From the NCBI RefSeq assembly GCF_026410385.1, contig NZ_JAPMLT010000009.1, positions 62,001 to 126,000 of the forward strand: a stretch of DNA of 64,000 nt, read 5' to 3'. Shown here piece by piece: positions 31,526-39,713 of this stretch. The first letter of the stretch is position 1. Every line of letters begins with the position of its first letter. Made by a program: the position numbers and the translations under genes. The stretch is from Tumebacillus lacus. Its GTDB lineage: Bacteria > Bacillota > Bacilli > Tumebacillales > Tumebacillaceae. The notes beneath the pieces are model-generated. The model was not told where the DNA came from and searched no databases. It was given only the letters and a program-made list of their open reading frames with translations.

Positions 31526-31560
31526 GAAAAAAGCTGTCGAGCCTTTGTTCTCGACAGCTC
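31526..31560. terminator. Terminator between convergent YwaF-like and acetyltransferase genes
   Basis: AGCTGTCGAG (31532-31541) pairs perfectly with CTCGACAGCT (31550-31559). The T-run is on the minus strand, so it serves the acetyltransferase gene best. Confidence 0.85.
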
Positions 31561-31567
31561 TGTTCCT

Positions 31568-32035
31568 TTATAAGATCAACCGGTTCACATGCTCATCGCC
31601 GTAGATCACACCTGTATCCTCGTAACCGAGTGAGCGGTACAACGACTCCGCCACCGAGTTGGCCGGGTTCAGAGTGAGTCGCATCTCCGACGCGTTCGGG
31701 AACCGCTCCTTGACCAGCGAGATCGCCGCCTGCACAGCTGCACGGCCGTAGCCCTGTCCCTGCCGCTCTTTGTCGATAAAGAACCCGTTCATCCACACCG
31801 CCGTCTCATCTTCAACTTCATAGGCGATCATCAAAAATCCGACGATCTCCTCCCCGTCACAGATCGCAAACGGCTCATACGACACATGATCGCCGTCCGG
31901 CCGCAGATAGACCTTCGCGACCGATTCGGCCACCGTCGGCACATACGTCGACTGATGCGGATGCAGCCCCAGAGCGTTGACCGCTTCCCAATTGTCGCGT
32001 GTGACGTGCCGCAACGTAACTTGCTGTTCCTTCAA
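31568..32035 (-). CDS. GNAT-family N-acetyltransferase (spermidine/spermine type)
   Basis: A 155-residue acetyltransferase. The acetyl-CoA motif A is 'NGFFIDKERQGQGYGRAAVQ' (RQGQGYG pyrophosphate loop, about 92-98). The C-terminal 'NPANSVAESLYRSLGYEDTG' is the usual GNAT motif B. The N-terminal 'LRHVTRDNWEAVNALGLHPH' resembles BltD/SpeG-like polyamine acetyltransferases, but substrate assignment is tentative. TTG 32035 has GGGGAG 7 nt upstream. It is followed by a strong terminator. Confidence 0.88.
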   Translation of the reverse strand: MKEQQVTLRHVTRDNWEAVNALGLHPHQSTYVPTVAESVAKVYLRPDGDHVSYEPFAICDGEEIVGFLMIAYEVEDETAVWMNGFFIDKERQGQGYGRAAVQAAISLVKERFPNASEMRLTLNPANSVAESLYRSLGYEDTGVIYGDEHVNRLIL

Positions 32036-32109
32036 TGAAACTCTCCCCTTCTCCAGTGTCCTGTTTCTTCCAGCGTACCAGAAAAGAGGCCAATCGTCCC
32101 GCGTTTTTT

Positions 32110-32529
32110 CTACTCCAGCACCGTCTGCGCCACACCGATGAAATACTCCGACTCGCGCCGGATATGCGCCACGACGACCTTGGCGACCGGATTGCCTTTG
32201 ATCGCTGTGCTGTTCGCCACCAGATGGTCGAGCACCGCAATAAAATGCTCGCTCTGCTTCACCGCAAAATACGTGAGCGCCAGCGTCTCATCGGAAAACC
32301 CTTTCGCTGCCTCCGACCCGGTACGGGCCAAAGACTCAATATAGCGCACCGCCAGCCCCTGCGTCCGGCCCAATGCCAACTCCCACTGCTCCATCGCCTT
32401 CACATAGTCCGGCTCCAGCCCTGGCGCGATGGTGCGGATCACCACCGTATGTTCCATCTCCTGCTGTTTCCAAAACTCGATCTCATCCAACACCCGCAAC
32501 TGCATGTTATCTCCATACAGATATTGCAC
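32110..32529 (-). CDS. DUF2935-like helical protein
   Basis: A 139-residue, mainly helical protein beginning (GTG)QYLYGDNMQLRVLDEIEFW. It contains 'KQQEMEHTVVIRTIAPGLEP' and 'IRRESEYFIGVAQTVLE'. The spaced acidic/His residues (EIEFWKQQEMEHT, HIRRESEYF) resemble the ferritin-like DUF2935 fold, which may bind metal. GTG 32529 is preferred because GGAGG lies 8 nt upstream; a TTG two codons earlier is too close. Function is unknown. Confidence 0.75.
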   Translation of the reverse strand: MQYLYGDNMQLRVLDEIEFWKQQEMEHTVVIRTIAPGLEPDYVKAMEQWELALGRTQGLAVRYIESLARTGSEAAKGFSDETLALTYFAVKQSEHFIAVLDHLVANSTAIKGNPVAKVVVAHIRRESEYFIGVAQTVLE

Positions 32530-32605
32530 CGTCAATTCCTCCTGTCATCTGTCCTCCTTCCCAGCGTATTTCCGCGATTGCCCAGACGTACCTTGTCTCA
32601 GACAG

Positions 32606-32643
32606 CAAAAAGACGCCCCGTCAGCAGGCAGAGGCGCCTTTTC
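32606..32643 (-). terminator. Terminator of the PPOX-family gene
   Basis: Minus-strand AAAAGGCGCC...GGGCGTCTTTTT forms a hairpin with a T-run downstream of the stop at 32677. Confidence 0.65.
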
Positions 32644-32676
32644 TGTTTTCTGTTTTCCATTTTATTCCTCACGGCT

Positions 32677-33312
32677 TCAATAGTATCGCTTCGTATAGCT
32701 CTCCTCCAGCATCACGACGACCTTCTCCTCCGTCACGCCCGGCAGTTTCACGTGATCGGCCAGGATCTGCGCCGGATTGGGCAGTTGCTCTCGCGCCAGC
32801 CACGTCTCCGGCTTCCAGATCTTGGATCGCATCAACGCTTTGGCACATTGGAGGAAACATTCCTCAACCTCGACCACGATCCCAAACAACGGACTGCGAC
32901 CGTTCACCGCCATCTTCGCCAGCAAGTCCGCGTCGCGCACCACAACAGCCCGGCCGTTGATCCGCAGAGTCTCATTGAGACCGGGGATAAGAAACAACAG
33001 CCCGATCCGCGGGTTGGCGAGAATGTTGCGGATCGAATCGATGCGCTTGTTGCCCGGCCGTTCCGGGATCACGAGGCGCTTCTCATCCAACACATGCACA
33101 AATCCCGGCGCATCCCCGCGCGGCGAGGCATCGCAGTGCCCGTCGCGATCTGCTGTCGAGATCGTCACAAACGGAGACAGCGAGAGGAAATGACGCACAT
33201 GTTCATCCAAGTGATGGATCACCTTGTTGGCCGACAGCAGCGAAGGTTCTCCCAGCAGATCGTGCAGTTCTTGTGCGGACGACACGATATCCTGCAAATC
33301 ATCTATTTTCAT
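32677..33312 (-). CDS. Pyridoxamine-5'-phosphate-oxidase-like FMN-binding protein
   Basis: A 211-residue split-barrel flavoprotein. Motifs: 'FVTISTADRDGHCDASPRGD' (about 48-67), 'LVIPERPGNKRIDSIRNILA', 'IGLLFLIPGLNETLRINGRA' and 'KCAKALMRSK'-like 'LQCAKALMRSKIW'. This layout matches the MSMEG_1061-type PPOX subfamily of FMN-dependent reductases. ATG 33312 has CAGGAGG 6 nt upstream; a 12-residue upstream extension lacks a site. The substrate is unknown. Monocistronic. Confidence 0.9.
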   Translation of the reverse strand: MKIDDLQDIVSSAQELHDLLGEPSLLSANKVIHHLDEHVRHFLSLSPFVTISTADRDGHCDASPRGDAPGFVHVLDEKRLVIPERPGNKRIDSIRNILANPRIGLLFLIPGLNETLRINGRAVVVRDADLLAKMAVNGRSPLFGIVVEVEECFLQCAKALMRSKIWKPETWLAREQLPNPAQILADHVKLPGVTEEKVVVMLEESYTKRYY

Positions 33313-33380
33313 GGTCAGCCTCCTGTTCACATTTACATATGCATCCAATTCGGCTGATCGTGCTCATTTCCTCCCGACAG

Positions 33381-33413
33381 ACAAAACGAACCCGGTCGTT
33401 TACAACCGGGTTC
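33381..33413 (-). terminator. Terminator of rlmD
   Basis: GAACCCGGT pairs with ACCGGGTTC, and minus-strand GTTTTGT follows. It lies 9 nt after the stop. Confidence 0.7.
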
Positions 33414-33421
33414 CCTGACAG

Positions 33422-34846
33422 CTACTTGAGCCTCAGTTCCGTCACGCTCTCGACATGCGCCGTCTGCGGGAACATGTCGACCGGTGTGACTTTCTTGACT
33501 TCATACTTCTCCCCCAGCACGCCGCAGTCTTTGCCAAGCGTGGACGGGTTGCAGGAGACGTAGACGATTTTTTTCGGTGCCGTTTTCAGCAGAGCTTGGA
33601 GAAGTTCCGGATGAAGTCCCGTGCGGGGCGGGTCGACGACAACGACGTCGGGACGGAGCCCTTTTTTCATCCAGTCGACGAGGATCTGCTCCGCCGCGCC
33701 CACGACAAAGCGGGTGTTGGTGATCCCCGACTTTTCCGCGTTGCGCTTTGCATCGGCGATCGCTTCCGGGACGATGTCCATGCCGTGGACTTCCCGCGCT
33801 TTCGGAGCGAGCCACAGCCCGATGGTGCCGACGCCGCAGTACGCGTCGACGAGGACTTCCTTGCCGGTGAGAGCCGCTGCGTCGGCCACGAGGTTGTAGA
33901 GCTTGGTCGTCTGCTCCGGGTTGAGTTGGAAGAACGCACGCGGCGAGAGGGAAAATTGCACGTCGCCAAGTCGCTCTTCCATCACGTCCGCGCCCCAGAG
34001 CGGGAACGTCTCGTCGCCGAAGATCAGCGAGGTGCGGGCCGGATTGACATTTTGCATGATCGAGGTCAGTTCCGGCACTTGTTCCGCCATGCGCTTGACC
34101 AGTTCCTGTCGGTGGGACAGCTCTTTGGTCCGCGTGACGAGGGTGAGTTGGCACTCCCCCGTTTCAAATCCGACGCGGGCGACGACCGTCCGCAGCTCGC
34201 CTTTGTGCGTTTTTTCGTCGTAGAGTTTGACGCCGAGGTCGCGGGCGATGTCGCGGACTTCCTGCACGATGCGGTTGGTCAGCGGGTGTTGCACGTGGCA
34301 GCCGCTGACGTCGACGATGTTGTGGGAGCCAGCTTGGAACAGGCCGACGACCACATCGCCTTTGTGTTGGACGATGGGGAGTTGGGCTTTGTTGCGGTAG
34401 GACCACGGGTCGGACATCCCAACCGTCCGCTCGACCGGAGCTTTCGGCAGCTTGGCATAGCGGGCGAACGACTCGCGCACCAATTCTCGCTTCATATCCA
34501 GTTGCAGATCATACGACGCGTGCTGCAGCGAGCAACCGCCGCACTCCGCATAGACCGGGCAGCGGGGCTCGACCCGTTTGGGCGAGGCTTTGACGACCAT
34601 CTGCAGTTCGGCGACGGCGTGCTTCGCCTCGACCTTGGTCACTTTGACGCGCACTTTTTCCTCCGGCAAGGCGCCTGGGATGAAGACGACTTGGCGGTCG
34701 ATGTAGCCGATGCCTTCGCCGTTGATGCCGGTCCGCTTGATCTCCGTTTCGGCGATCTGGCCGACCTGCAATTTGATCGCTGTCGGTGCAGCGGCGGCCT
34801 GCTGTTTGCGGGGGCCTCCAGCCGGTTTTTTCTTATATGTAGTCAC
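33422..34846 (-). CDS. rlmD: 23S rRNA (uracil-C5)-methyltransferase, RlmD/RlmCD type
   Basis: A 474-residue SAM-dependent RNA methyltransferase. The N-terminal TRAM domain is at about 30-90 ('TEIKRTGINGEGIGYIDRQV'), with iron-sulfur Cys in 'RCPVYAECGGCSLQH'. The SAM-binding region is 'EVLVDAYCGVGTIGLWLAPK', and the catalytic cysteine loop is 'VVVDPPRTGLHPELL' followed by 'VYVSCNPSTLGKD'. GTG 34846 has AGGAGG 9 nt upstream. It modifies U1939 and/or U747, and in Bacillota one enzyme often does both. Divergent from the MFS gene. Confidence 0.94.
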   Translation of the reverse strand: MTTYKKKPAGGPRKQQAAAAPTAIKLQVGQIAETEIKRTGINGEGIGYIDRQVVFIPGALPEEKVRVKVTKVEAKHAVAELQMVVKASPKRVEPRCPVYAECGGCSLQHASYDLQLDMKRELVRESFARYAKLPKAPVERTVGMSDPWSYRNKAQLPIVQHKGDVVVGLFQAGSHNIVDVSGCHVQHPLTNRIVQEVRDIARDLGVKLYDEKTHKGELRTVVARVGFETGECQLTLVTRTKELSHRQELVKRMAEQVPELTSIMQNVNPARTSLIFGDETFPLWGADVMEERLGDVQFSLSPRAFFQLNPEQTTKLYNLVADAAALTGKEVLVDAYCGVGTIGLWLAPKAREVHGMDIVPEAIADAKRNAEKSGITNTRFVVGAAEQILVDWMKKGLRPDVVVVDPPRTGLHPELLQALLKTAPKKIVYVSCNPSTLGKDCGVLGEKYEVKKVTPVDMFPQTAHVESVTELRLK

Positions 34847-34979
34847 AAACGTGTGCCTCCTGTGATTGCGGTTGTGATTTAGGATACCACAATTTGCATC
34901 TGACAGTTGTGCCAAACAGAAATTGGGAGTATTCTTTTTAACAGATTGTTTCGAATCGCGAAGAAAAGGGGGAATCGCT

Positions 34980-36215
34980 GTGATTTCCGGGGTGCAACAT
35001 CCGCAAGTGAAGACACAAGAGAACGTCACCGTCTATAAGATCTTGGTCGCGATTTCCTTGATCCATCTGCTGAACGACTCCCTGCAGGCCGTGATCCCGG
35101 CTGCCTTTCCGGTGTTGCAGCAGAGCATGAGCTTGACGTATGCGCAGATCGGGCTGCTCTCGTTTACGTTGTCGATGACCTCATCGGTGCTCCAGCCGGT
35201 CGTCGGTCTGTATACGGACAAACGGCCGACACCGCGCCTGCTGGCACTCGGGATGATGATGAGCATGATCGGGATGATCGGCATCGCCCTCGCTCCGAGC
35301 TATCTGCTGGTCATCTTCGCCATCTTCTTCGTCGGGCTCGGTTCGGCCGTGTTCCACCCGGAAGGCTCGCGCGTGGCGTACATGGCGTCCGGCGGGCGAC
35401 GGGGATTTGCCCAGTCGATCTATCAGGTCGGCGGCAATGCCGGGAGCGCGATGGCGCCGCTGTTGACGGCGTTGCTGTTTGTCCCGTTCGGACAGTTCGG
35501 CGCGATCTGGTGCACAGGTCTCGCGCTGCTGGCGATCCCGGTCTGTCTGTATGTGGCGCGGTGGTATCAAGGGCAGCTCGACGCCGGTCTGTTCCGGGCG
35601 AAACCTAAAAAGACCGTCGCATCCGGAACGGCGGAAGCGGCCAACCGCCGCAAGATCGGATTTGCCATCGTCCTGCTGGTGTTTCTCGTCTTTGCCCGCA
35701 GTTGGACGTCGTCAGGCTTTCACAATTACTACCAGTTCTATCTGATCCACGACTACGGCATCTCGATCACCAACGCCCAAGCGTACGTCTTTACACTCGC
35801 CGTCGCCATCGTCGTCGGCACGCTGGTCGGCGGTCCGCTCGGCGACCGGGTCGGGCGGCGCAACGTGCTTCTGGTCTCGCTGCTCGGTGCGCTCCCGGTG
35901 ACACTGCTCCTGCCGCACGTCTCGCTGTTCTGGGCCTATCCGCTGCTCTTCCTGCTCGGTGTCGTGCTCGCCTCATCCTCGGCGGCGACCGTCGTCTACG
36001 CGCAGGAACTCCTGCCGGGCAAAGTCGGCGTCGCCTCCGGGCTGATCGTCGGCCTCGCCTTCGGTCTGGGCGGGATCGGCTCCGTCGTGCTGGGCAATCT
36101 CGCCGACTGGTACGGATTAAAATTTGTCATGTGGTTCTGCTCCCTGTTGCCGCTGCTCGGGTTCCTCGCGTTCTTGCTCCCGAGCGACCGGAAATTGCGG
36201 GAGATGGTCGAGTAA
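34980..36215 (+). CDS. MFS transporter, fosmidomycin-resistance (Fsr) type
   Basis: A 411-residue major facilitator with 12 predicted helices. Features: 'LIHLLNDSLQAVIPAAFPVL' in TM1, 'GLYTDKRPTPRLLALGMMMS' between TM2 and TM3, 'FHPEGSRVAYMASGGRRGFA' (Fsr-like) and 'GPLGDRVGRRNVLLVSLLGA' between TM8 and TM9. Relatives export fosmidomycin and other drugs; the true substrate is unknown. GTG 34980 has AGGGGG 7 nt upstream. Monocistronic, ending in a strong bidirectional terminator. Confidence 0.92.
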   Translation: MISGVQHPQVKTQENVTVYKILVAISLIHLLNDSLQAVIPAAFPVLQQSMSLTYAQIGLLSFTLSMTSSVLQPVVGLYTDKRPTPRLLALGMMMSMIGMIGIALAPSYLLVIFAIFFVGLGSAVFHPEGSRVAYMASGGRRGFAQSIYQVGGNAGSAMAPLLTALLFVPFGQFGAIWCTGLALLAIPVCLYVARWYQGQLDAGLFRAKPKKTVASGTAEAANRRKIGFAIVLLVFLVFARSWTSSGFHNYYQFYLIHDYGISITNAQAYVFTLAVAIVVGTLVGGPLGDRVGRRNVLLVSLLGALPVTLLLPHVSLFWAYPLLFLLGVVLASSSAATVVYAQELLPGKVGVASGLIVGLAFGLGGIGSVVLGNLADWYGLKFVMWFCSLLPLLGFLAFLLPSDRKLREMVE

Positions 36216-36227
36216 ATGAGCAGTATG

Positions 36228-36260
36228 AAAAACAGCACTCTGCATCGGAGTGCTGTTTTT
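36228..36260. terminator. Bidirectional terminator between MFS and MazG-like genes
   Basis: AAAAACAGCACTC pairs with GAGTGCTGTTTTT around TGCATCG. Confidence 0.9.
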
Positions 36261-36267
36261 CTGTGCT

Positions 36268-36591
36268 TTATTTCTCTTCCAGCGGCCATCTCGTGGCGTT
36301 GATCGCCATCTTGTCCTGCACGGCCTGCGCCAGATCGATGTCCTTGTGCTTGCAGAACTGGAGCAGGTAGATCAAAATATCGGCCGCTTCCAAACGGATT
36401 TCCTCGTACTTCTCCGGCCCTGGCTCAATCCATTGGAAATGCTCCAACAGCTCAGCCGCCTCGATGGCGACCGACGTCGAGAGCGTGCGACCGCTGTGAT
36501 AGTTGTTCCAGCCGTGAGCATACGTGAAGTCGCAGATCATCTCTTGCAGTTGTGAGAGCGTGGGCTCGCTCTCTTTTTTAATGGTGGTCAT
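36268..36591 (-). CDS. MazG-like nucleotide pyrophosphohydrolase
   Basis: A 107-residue all-alpha NTP-PPase (dCTPase/RS21-C6 type). Mg2+-binding motifs are visible: 'SVAIEAAELLEHFQW' (ExxE) and 'EIRLEAADILIYLLQ' (ExxD). It hydrolyses (d)NTPs to monophosphates, cleansing the nucleotide pool. ATG 36591 is 1 nt after the recQ stop, and GAGGTG lies in the recQ 3' end, so it is coupled to the helicase gene. The C-terminus keeps 'DKMAINATRWPLEEK', typical of the group. Confidence 0.9.
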   Translation of the reverse strand: MTTIKKESEPTLSQLQEMICDFTYAHGWNNYHSGRTLSTSVAIEAAELLEHFQWIEPGPEKYEEIRLEAADILIYLLQFCKHKDIDLAQAVQDKMAINATRWPLEEK

Positions 36592-36592
36592 C

Positions 36593-38524
36593 CTAGTACA
36601 CCTCTCCCCATTGATCCAGCATGTTGCGTGCTTGTCGGATATTATACTCTTTTTCCTCGCGGCGCAAAAGGGCATGCACGGCGGGGATGCAGCGGCGGTC
36701 GTCGATCTTTTCCAGCGCCTTCAGCGCATACTGGCGGACCTGCGGATTGCTGTCCTGCAGGCGCGGGAGCAGATGCGGCACCGCGTCCGGGTGACCGATC
36801 TTGCCCAGCGCGGAACAGGCCATGCGCCGCGTGGTGACAGACGGCGAACCGAGCAACTCAAAGAGACGCGGCAGTTCGTCCGTATTTTTCTCGTTGCCGA
36901 CGCGCAGCGCTTCCTCGCCCTCGGTCATCGAGAGGCGCATGTCTTGCGCTTGGTTCGGATCGAGGCGGTGCATCGGCATCAGGTCGGCGAGGATCTGCTG
37001 CCAGTCCAGCCTGTGCAGCGCGGCGTCGACGAGCGTCGGATTGAGGTGCAACTCCGGGTTGCAGACGTCGCAGCAGACGTCCGGACGCGACCGCAGGACT
37101 TCACCGAAGTAGGCGAGGATGCCTTCCCGACGGCAGACCGGCGAGCGCAGCAGGTCCACCACGCGGTTCAATTTGCCAAAGCGGCGCATCTTCAACCGCT
37201 CCACCTGCTGGAGCACGTCGGTGCGGCGTCCCTGCATCCGGTCGAGCTCCGGGCGGATCGCCACGCTGTCACCGGCCATGTCGAGCACGGTCAGGCAGCC
37301 GTAGCTCTCCCAGTGGTGGATCAACAGGGACAATTTATCATCGTCAAGCCCCGGCCAGCGGGTCATCTCCCGCCATGAGCCGCGAAACACACCGTCGGGC
37401 GAGATGCCGTACGCGATCCGGTCGAAGGCGGTGTCAAACTCGCGCTCGGTGGGAAATTCCCGTTTCAAGAAAAAGTGGTGGATGGCGCGGTCCTGCTCGT
37501 TGTAGATCGTCATGCACAAAGCGGGCTGCCCGTCCCGTCCGGCGCGTCCGGCTTCTTGGTAATAGCCTTCGACGCTGGCCGGCACGTGCAGATGCAGGAC
37601 GAAGCGGATATCCGATTTGTCGATGCCCATGCCAAACGCATTGGTCGCCACGACGATCCTTGTCTGTCCGCGCATAAATTCGTCCTGCACGATCCGCCGC
37701 TCCTCCGGGTGGAGACCTGCGTGGTAAAAGGCGATGGAAGAGTCGGGCAACATCCGTTGCAGAAAGCGCGCGACCTCCTCGCATTCATTGCGCGAGGGGG
37801 CGTAGATGATGCCGGTGCCCTGCTGTTTGCGCAGAAAGGCGAGGGCTTCGCGGTATTTGTCTTCGCGAGTCTCTTCCCGCTTGAAAAGGAAGGTCAGATT
37901 GGGCCGGTCAAATCCGGTGACAAATTTGCGGCAGTCCTCCATCCGCAGGTGGATCAAGATGTCCTCCTGCACCTCGCGGGTCGCCGTCGCGGTCAGAGCG
38001 AGCACCGGGACGCGTCCGAGACGTTTGCGCACATCGCCGATCTGGAGATAGTCGGTACGGAAGTCATGCCCCCACTCGGAGATGCAATGCGCTTCGTCGA
38101 CGACAAACAGCGAAACGGGGATCTCTTGCAACAGCGAGACGAACTCCTGCGAGCGCAGTCGCTCCGGGGCGATGTAGACCAGTTTGTAGCGGCCTTGACG
38201 CATGCCGTCCATGCGTTGACGCAGTTCGTTGTAGTTGAGCGAGGAGTTGATATAGGTCGCCTGAGGGATGCCGCGTCGGTGCAGTTGGTCGACTTGGTCT
38301 TGCATCAAGGCGATCAACGGAGAGATGACGAGCGTCACACCCGGCAAGAGCAGAGCGGGCAATTGGTAACAGAGCGACTTGCCCGCACCGGTCGTCATGA
38401 TCCCGAGCACGTTTTCGCCTGCGAGCAGGTCGCGGATGATCGCTTCCTGTGCGCCGCGAAACTCGGCAAATCCAAAATGTTGTTGCAACGCCCCGCGAAG
38501 ATCGATCATTTGCAGATCATGCAT
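36593..38524 (-). CDS. RecQ-family DNA helicase (RecS-like) with C-terminal HEAT repeats
   Basis: A 643-residue ATP-dependent 3'-5' helicase. N-terminal motif 0 is 'HFGFAEFRGAQEAIIRDLLA', Walker A is 'TTGAGKSLCYQLPA', DEAH is 'VVDEAHCISEWGHDFR', motif IV/V is 'ATNAFGMGIDKSDIRFVLH', and motif VI is 'YYQEAGRAGRDG'. The RQC zinc-binding part contains 'YFGEVLRSRPDVCCDVC'. No HRDC domain follows. Instead residues ~545-635 form HEAT/PBS-lyase-like repeats ('TTRRMACSALGKIGHPDAVP', 'NPQVRQYALKALEKIDDRRC'). ATG 38524 has GAGGAG upstream and overlaps the preceding gene by 8 nt. Confidence 0.92.
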   Translation of the reverse strand: MHDLQMIDLRGALQQHFGFAEFRGAQEAIIRDLLAGENVLGIMTTGAGKSLCYQLPALLLPGVTLVISPLIALMQDQVDQLHRRGIPQATYINSSLNYNELRQRMDGMRQGRYKLVYIAPERLRSQEFVSLLQEIPVSLFVVDEAHCISEWGHDFRTDYLQIGDVRKRLGRVPVLALTATATREVQEDILIHLRMEDCRKFVTGFDRPNLTFLFKREETREDKYREALAFLRKQQGTGIIYAPSRNECEEVARFLQRMLPDSSIAFYHAGLHPEERRIVQDEFMRGQTRIVVATNAFGMGIDKSDIRFVLHLHVPASVEGYYQEAGRAGRDGQPALCMTIYNEQDRAIHHFFLKREFPTEREFDTAFDRIAYGISPDGVFRGSWREMTRWPGLDDDKLSLLIHHWESYGCLTVLDMAGDSVAIRPELDRMQGRRTDVLQQVERLKMRRFGKLNRVVDLLRSPVCRREGILAYFGEVLRSRPDVCCDVCNPELHLNPTLVDAALHRLDWQQILADLMPMHRLDPNQAQDMRLSMTEGEEALRVGNEKNTDELPRLFELLGSPSVTTRRMACSALGKIGHPDAVPHLLPRLQDSNPQVRQYALKALEKIDDRRCIPAVHALLRREEKEYNIRQARNMLDQWGEVY

Positions 38525-39503
38525 CCGGCGTCTCCTCCTCTCCGCCTGCCGTCTCCAACTCGATGCGTCGAAGCACGAGATCGACAGCCAGTTGCTCTGT
38601 GGTAGAAAATAAAGGTCTGACCCTTTCCGGGGAGTGAACGCCGTGTCGATGGAACGCCTGACGAATGGCGAGTTCCAACGCCGGGGCCATATAGCGTCGC
38701 AGATCGAAGTCAGCATCGACCGCTGCCCGGTCGAGCAGGTCTTCCGGCTGTTCAGCGTCTGCGTCTGCAGGTTCGATGACGGGCGTTTGGGCGGTTGAAA
38801 GCGCCTGATTTGTCTCAAGCAGACAGTCACTCTCCGGCACATTTTCGTATCCTGACTGTGGTGTTTGGGCGGTTGAAAGTGCCGAGTATGCCTCAGGCAG
38901 ACAGTCACTCTCCGGCACATTTTCGCTCCTGAACTGTGAGATGATCGCCACGAGCCCCTCTCGCTCCAGCCCGGTTGCGCGGTCCGGCCTGTCCACCGCG
39001 TCGACGGGCGCGGGTTCCCACTCCTCGATCTGCTCCCACAGTTCGGCGCGGTCCGACGCTGCCTGCCGAACGGCATCGAGCAACGGCAACCGCTCCGTCA
39101 CTTGACCGGCCGCCGCTTCATACGCGGTGCGCTCCCATTCGCGCACCGCCGACTCCGATGTGCCGAGCCGGGCTGCCAGCCGATGCGTGGCATAGCCGAG
39201 CCTCGCCGCACTCGGCAGTCCGCACAGGATCGCGGTCGCCTGCACAGGCTCCAGCGCGCCGAGCAACGCCGTCATCTCCTCGCGCGCCTGACGCGCCACC
39301 CATTGAAACGGCTCCCGGCGTTCGGCCAATTCCCGCAGCACGGCCGCGTCCGCAAATCGCTCCACGCCCTCACAGACCAGCGTAAATAGCGGCTCCCTCA
39401 CACCGCTCTGCTGCCTCAGTTCATCCAGAGAGATCTGCTCCGCCCACACCGCTTCCGTCAGCACCTGCAGGGTCGCCCGCACCAGTTGCGCCTCGCGCTT
39501 CAT
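38517..39503 (-). CDS. Unknown protein preceding recQ, HTH-like N-region and repeat-bearing linker
   Basis: A 328-residue protein. Residues ~1-150 are helical ('LVRATLQVLTEAVWAEQISL'), with a possible helix-turn-helix 'YATHRLAARLGTSESAVREW'. Residues ~190-245 contain two copies of a 26-residue unit (ENVPESDCL...ALSTAQTP). The C-terminal ~70 residues are again helical ('YMAPALELAIRQAFHRHGVH'). In B. subtilis the gene before recS is ypbB, so this holds the same position, but I cannot show homology. ATG 39503 has GAGGTG 7 nt upstream. It overlaps recQ, implying joint function, perhaps as a helicase partner. Confidence 0.75.
   Translation of the reverse strand: MKREAQLVRATLQVLTEAVWAEQISLDELRQQSGVREPLFTLVCEGVERFADAAVLRELAERREPFQWVARQAREEMTALLGALEPVQATAILCGLPSAARLGYATHRLAARLGTSESAVREWERTAYEAAAGQVTERLPLLDAVRQAASDRAELWEQIEEWEPAPVDAVDRPDRATGLEREGLVAIISQFRSENVPESDCLPEAYSALSTAQTPQSGYENVPESDCLLETNQALSTAQTPVIEPADADAEQPEDLLDRAAVDADFDLRRYMAPALELAIRQAFHRHGVHSPERVRPLFSTTEQLAVDLVLRRIELETAGGEEETPDA
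38785..38935. repeat. In-frame tandem duplication, 78-bp period
   Basis: GTTTGGGCGGTTGAAAG recurs at 38785 and 38863, and CACATTTTCG ends at 38847 and 38925. The period is exactly 78 bp (26 codons). The copies differ by several substitutions, so the duplication is not brand new. Confidence 0.8.
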
Positions 39504-39597
39504 CCTCACTCACCTCATCCCAGTTTGTGTCCGTACACAGGCTTGCTCCTCTGTTACTGTACCACATCCGCTCGATTTGAAAAGTGAAAAATAACTC

Positions 39598-39627
39598 TTG
39601 TTTTTACGAACGCCCGTTTGCTATAAT
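39598..39627 (+). promoter_or_regulatory. Orphan sigma-A-like promoter on the plus strand
   Basis: TTGTTT (39598-39603), 18 nt, TATAAT (39622-39627). No plus-strand gene follows. About 30 nt downstream is the exonuclease terminator hairpin, and beyond it the 3' end of the exonuclease gene in antisense. The rest of the 39504-39713 gap holds the minus-strand promoter of the 38517-39503 gene (TTTTCA-16-TACAGT). Confidence 0.4.
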
Positions 39628-39653
39628 GAGCGCAACCTCGTGTATTCCCCGAT

Positions 39654-39686
39654 AAAAAATCCCCCTGCACCTAGCTCAGGGGGACC
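39654..39686 (-). terminator. Terminator of the 5'-3' exonuclease gene
   Basis: TCCCCCTG (39660-39667) pairs with CAGGGGGA (39677-39684). TTTTTTA follows on the minus strand. Confidence 0.85.
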
Positions 39687-39713
39687 TGCCGATCTTTTCT
39701 TTCCCACATGCGA

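Noticed and set aside
38785-38935. CRISPR-like repeat
   Set aside because: Two copies with a 78-bp period, coding and in frame, without spacers. It is a protein-coding tandem duplication.
38525-39076. N-terminal extension of the RecQ frame by ~184 codons
   Set aside because: The extension is in the wrong frame of the upstream gene, is Arg/Ser-rich nonsense, and GAGGAG places the start at 38524.
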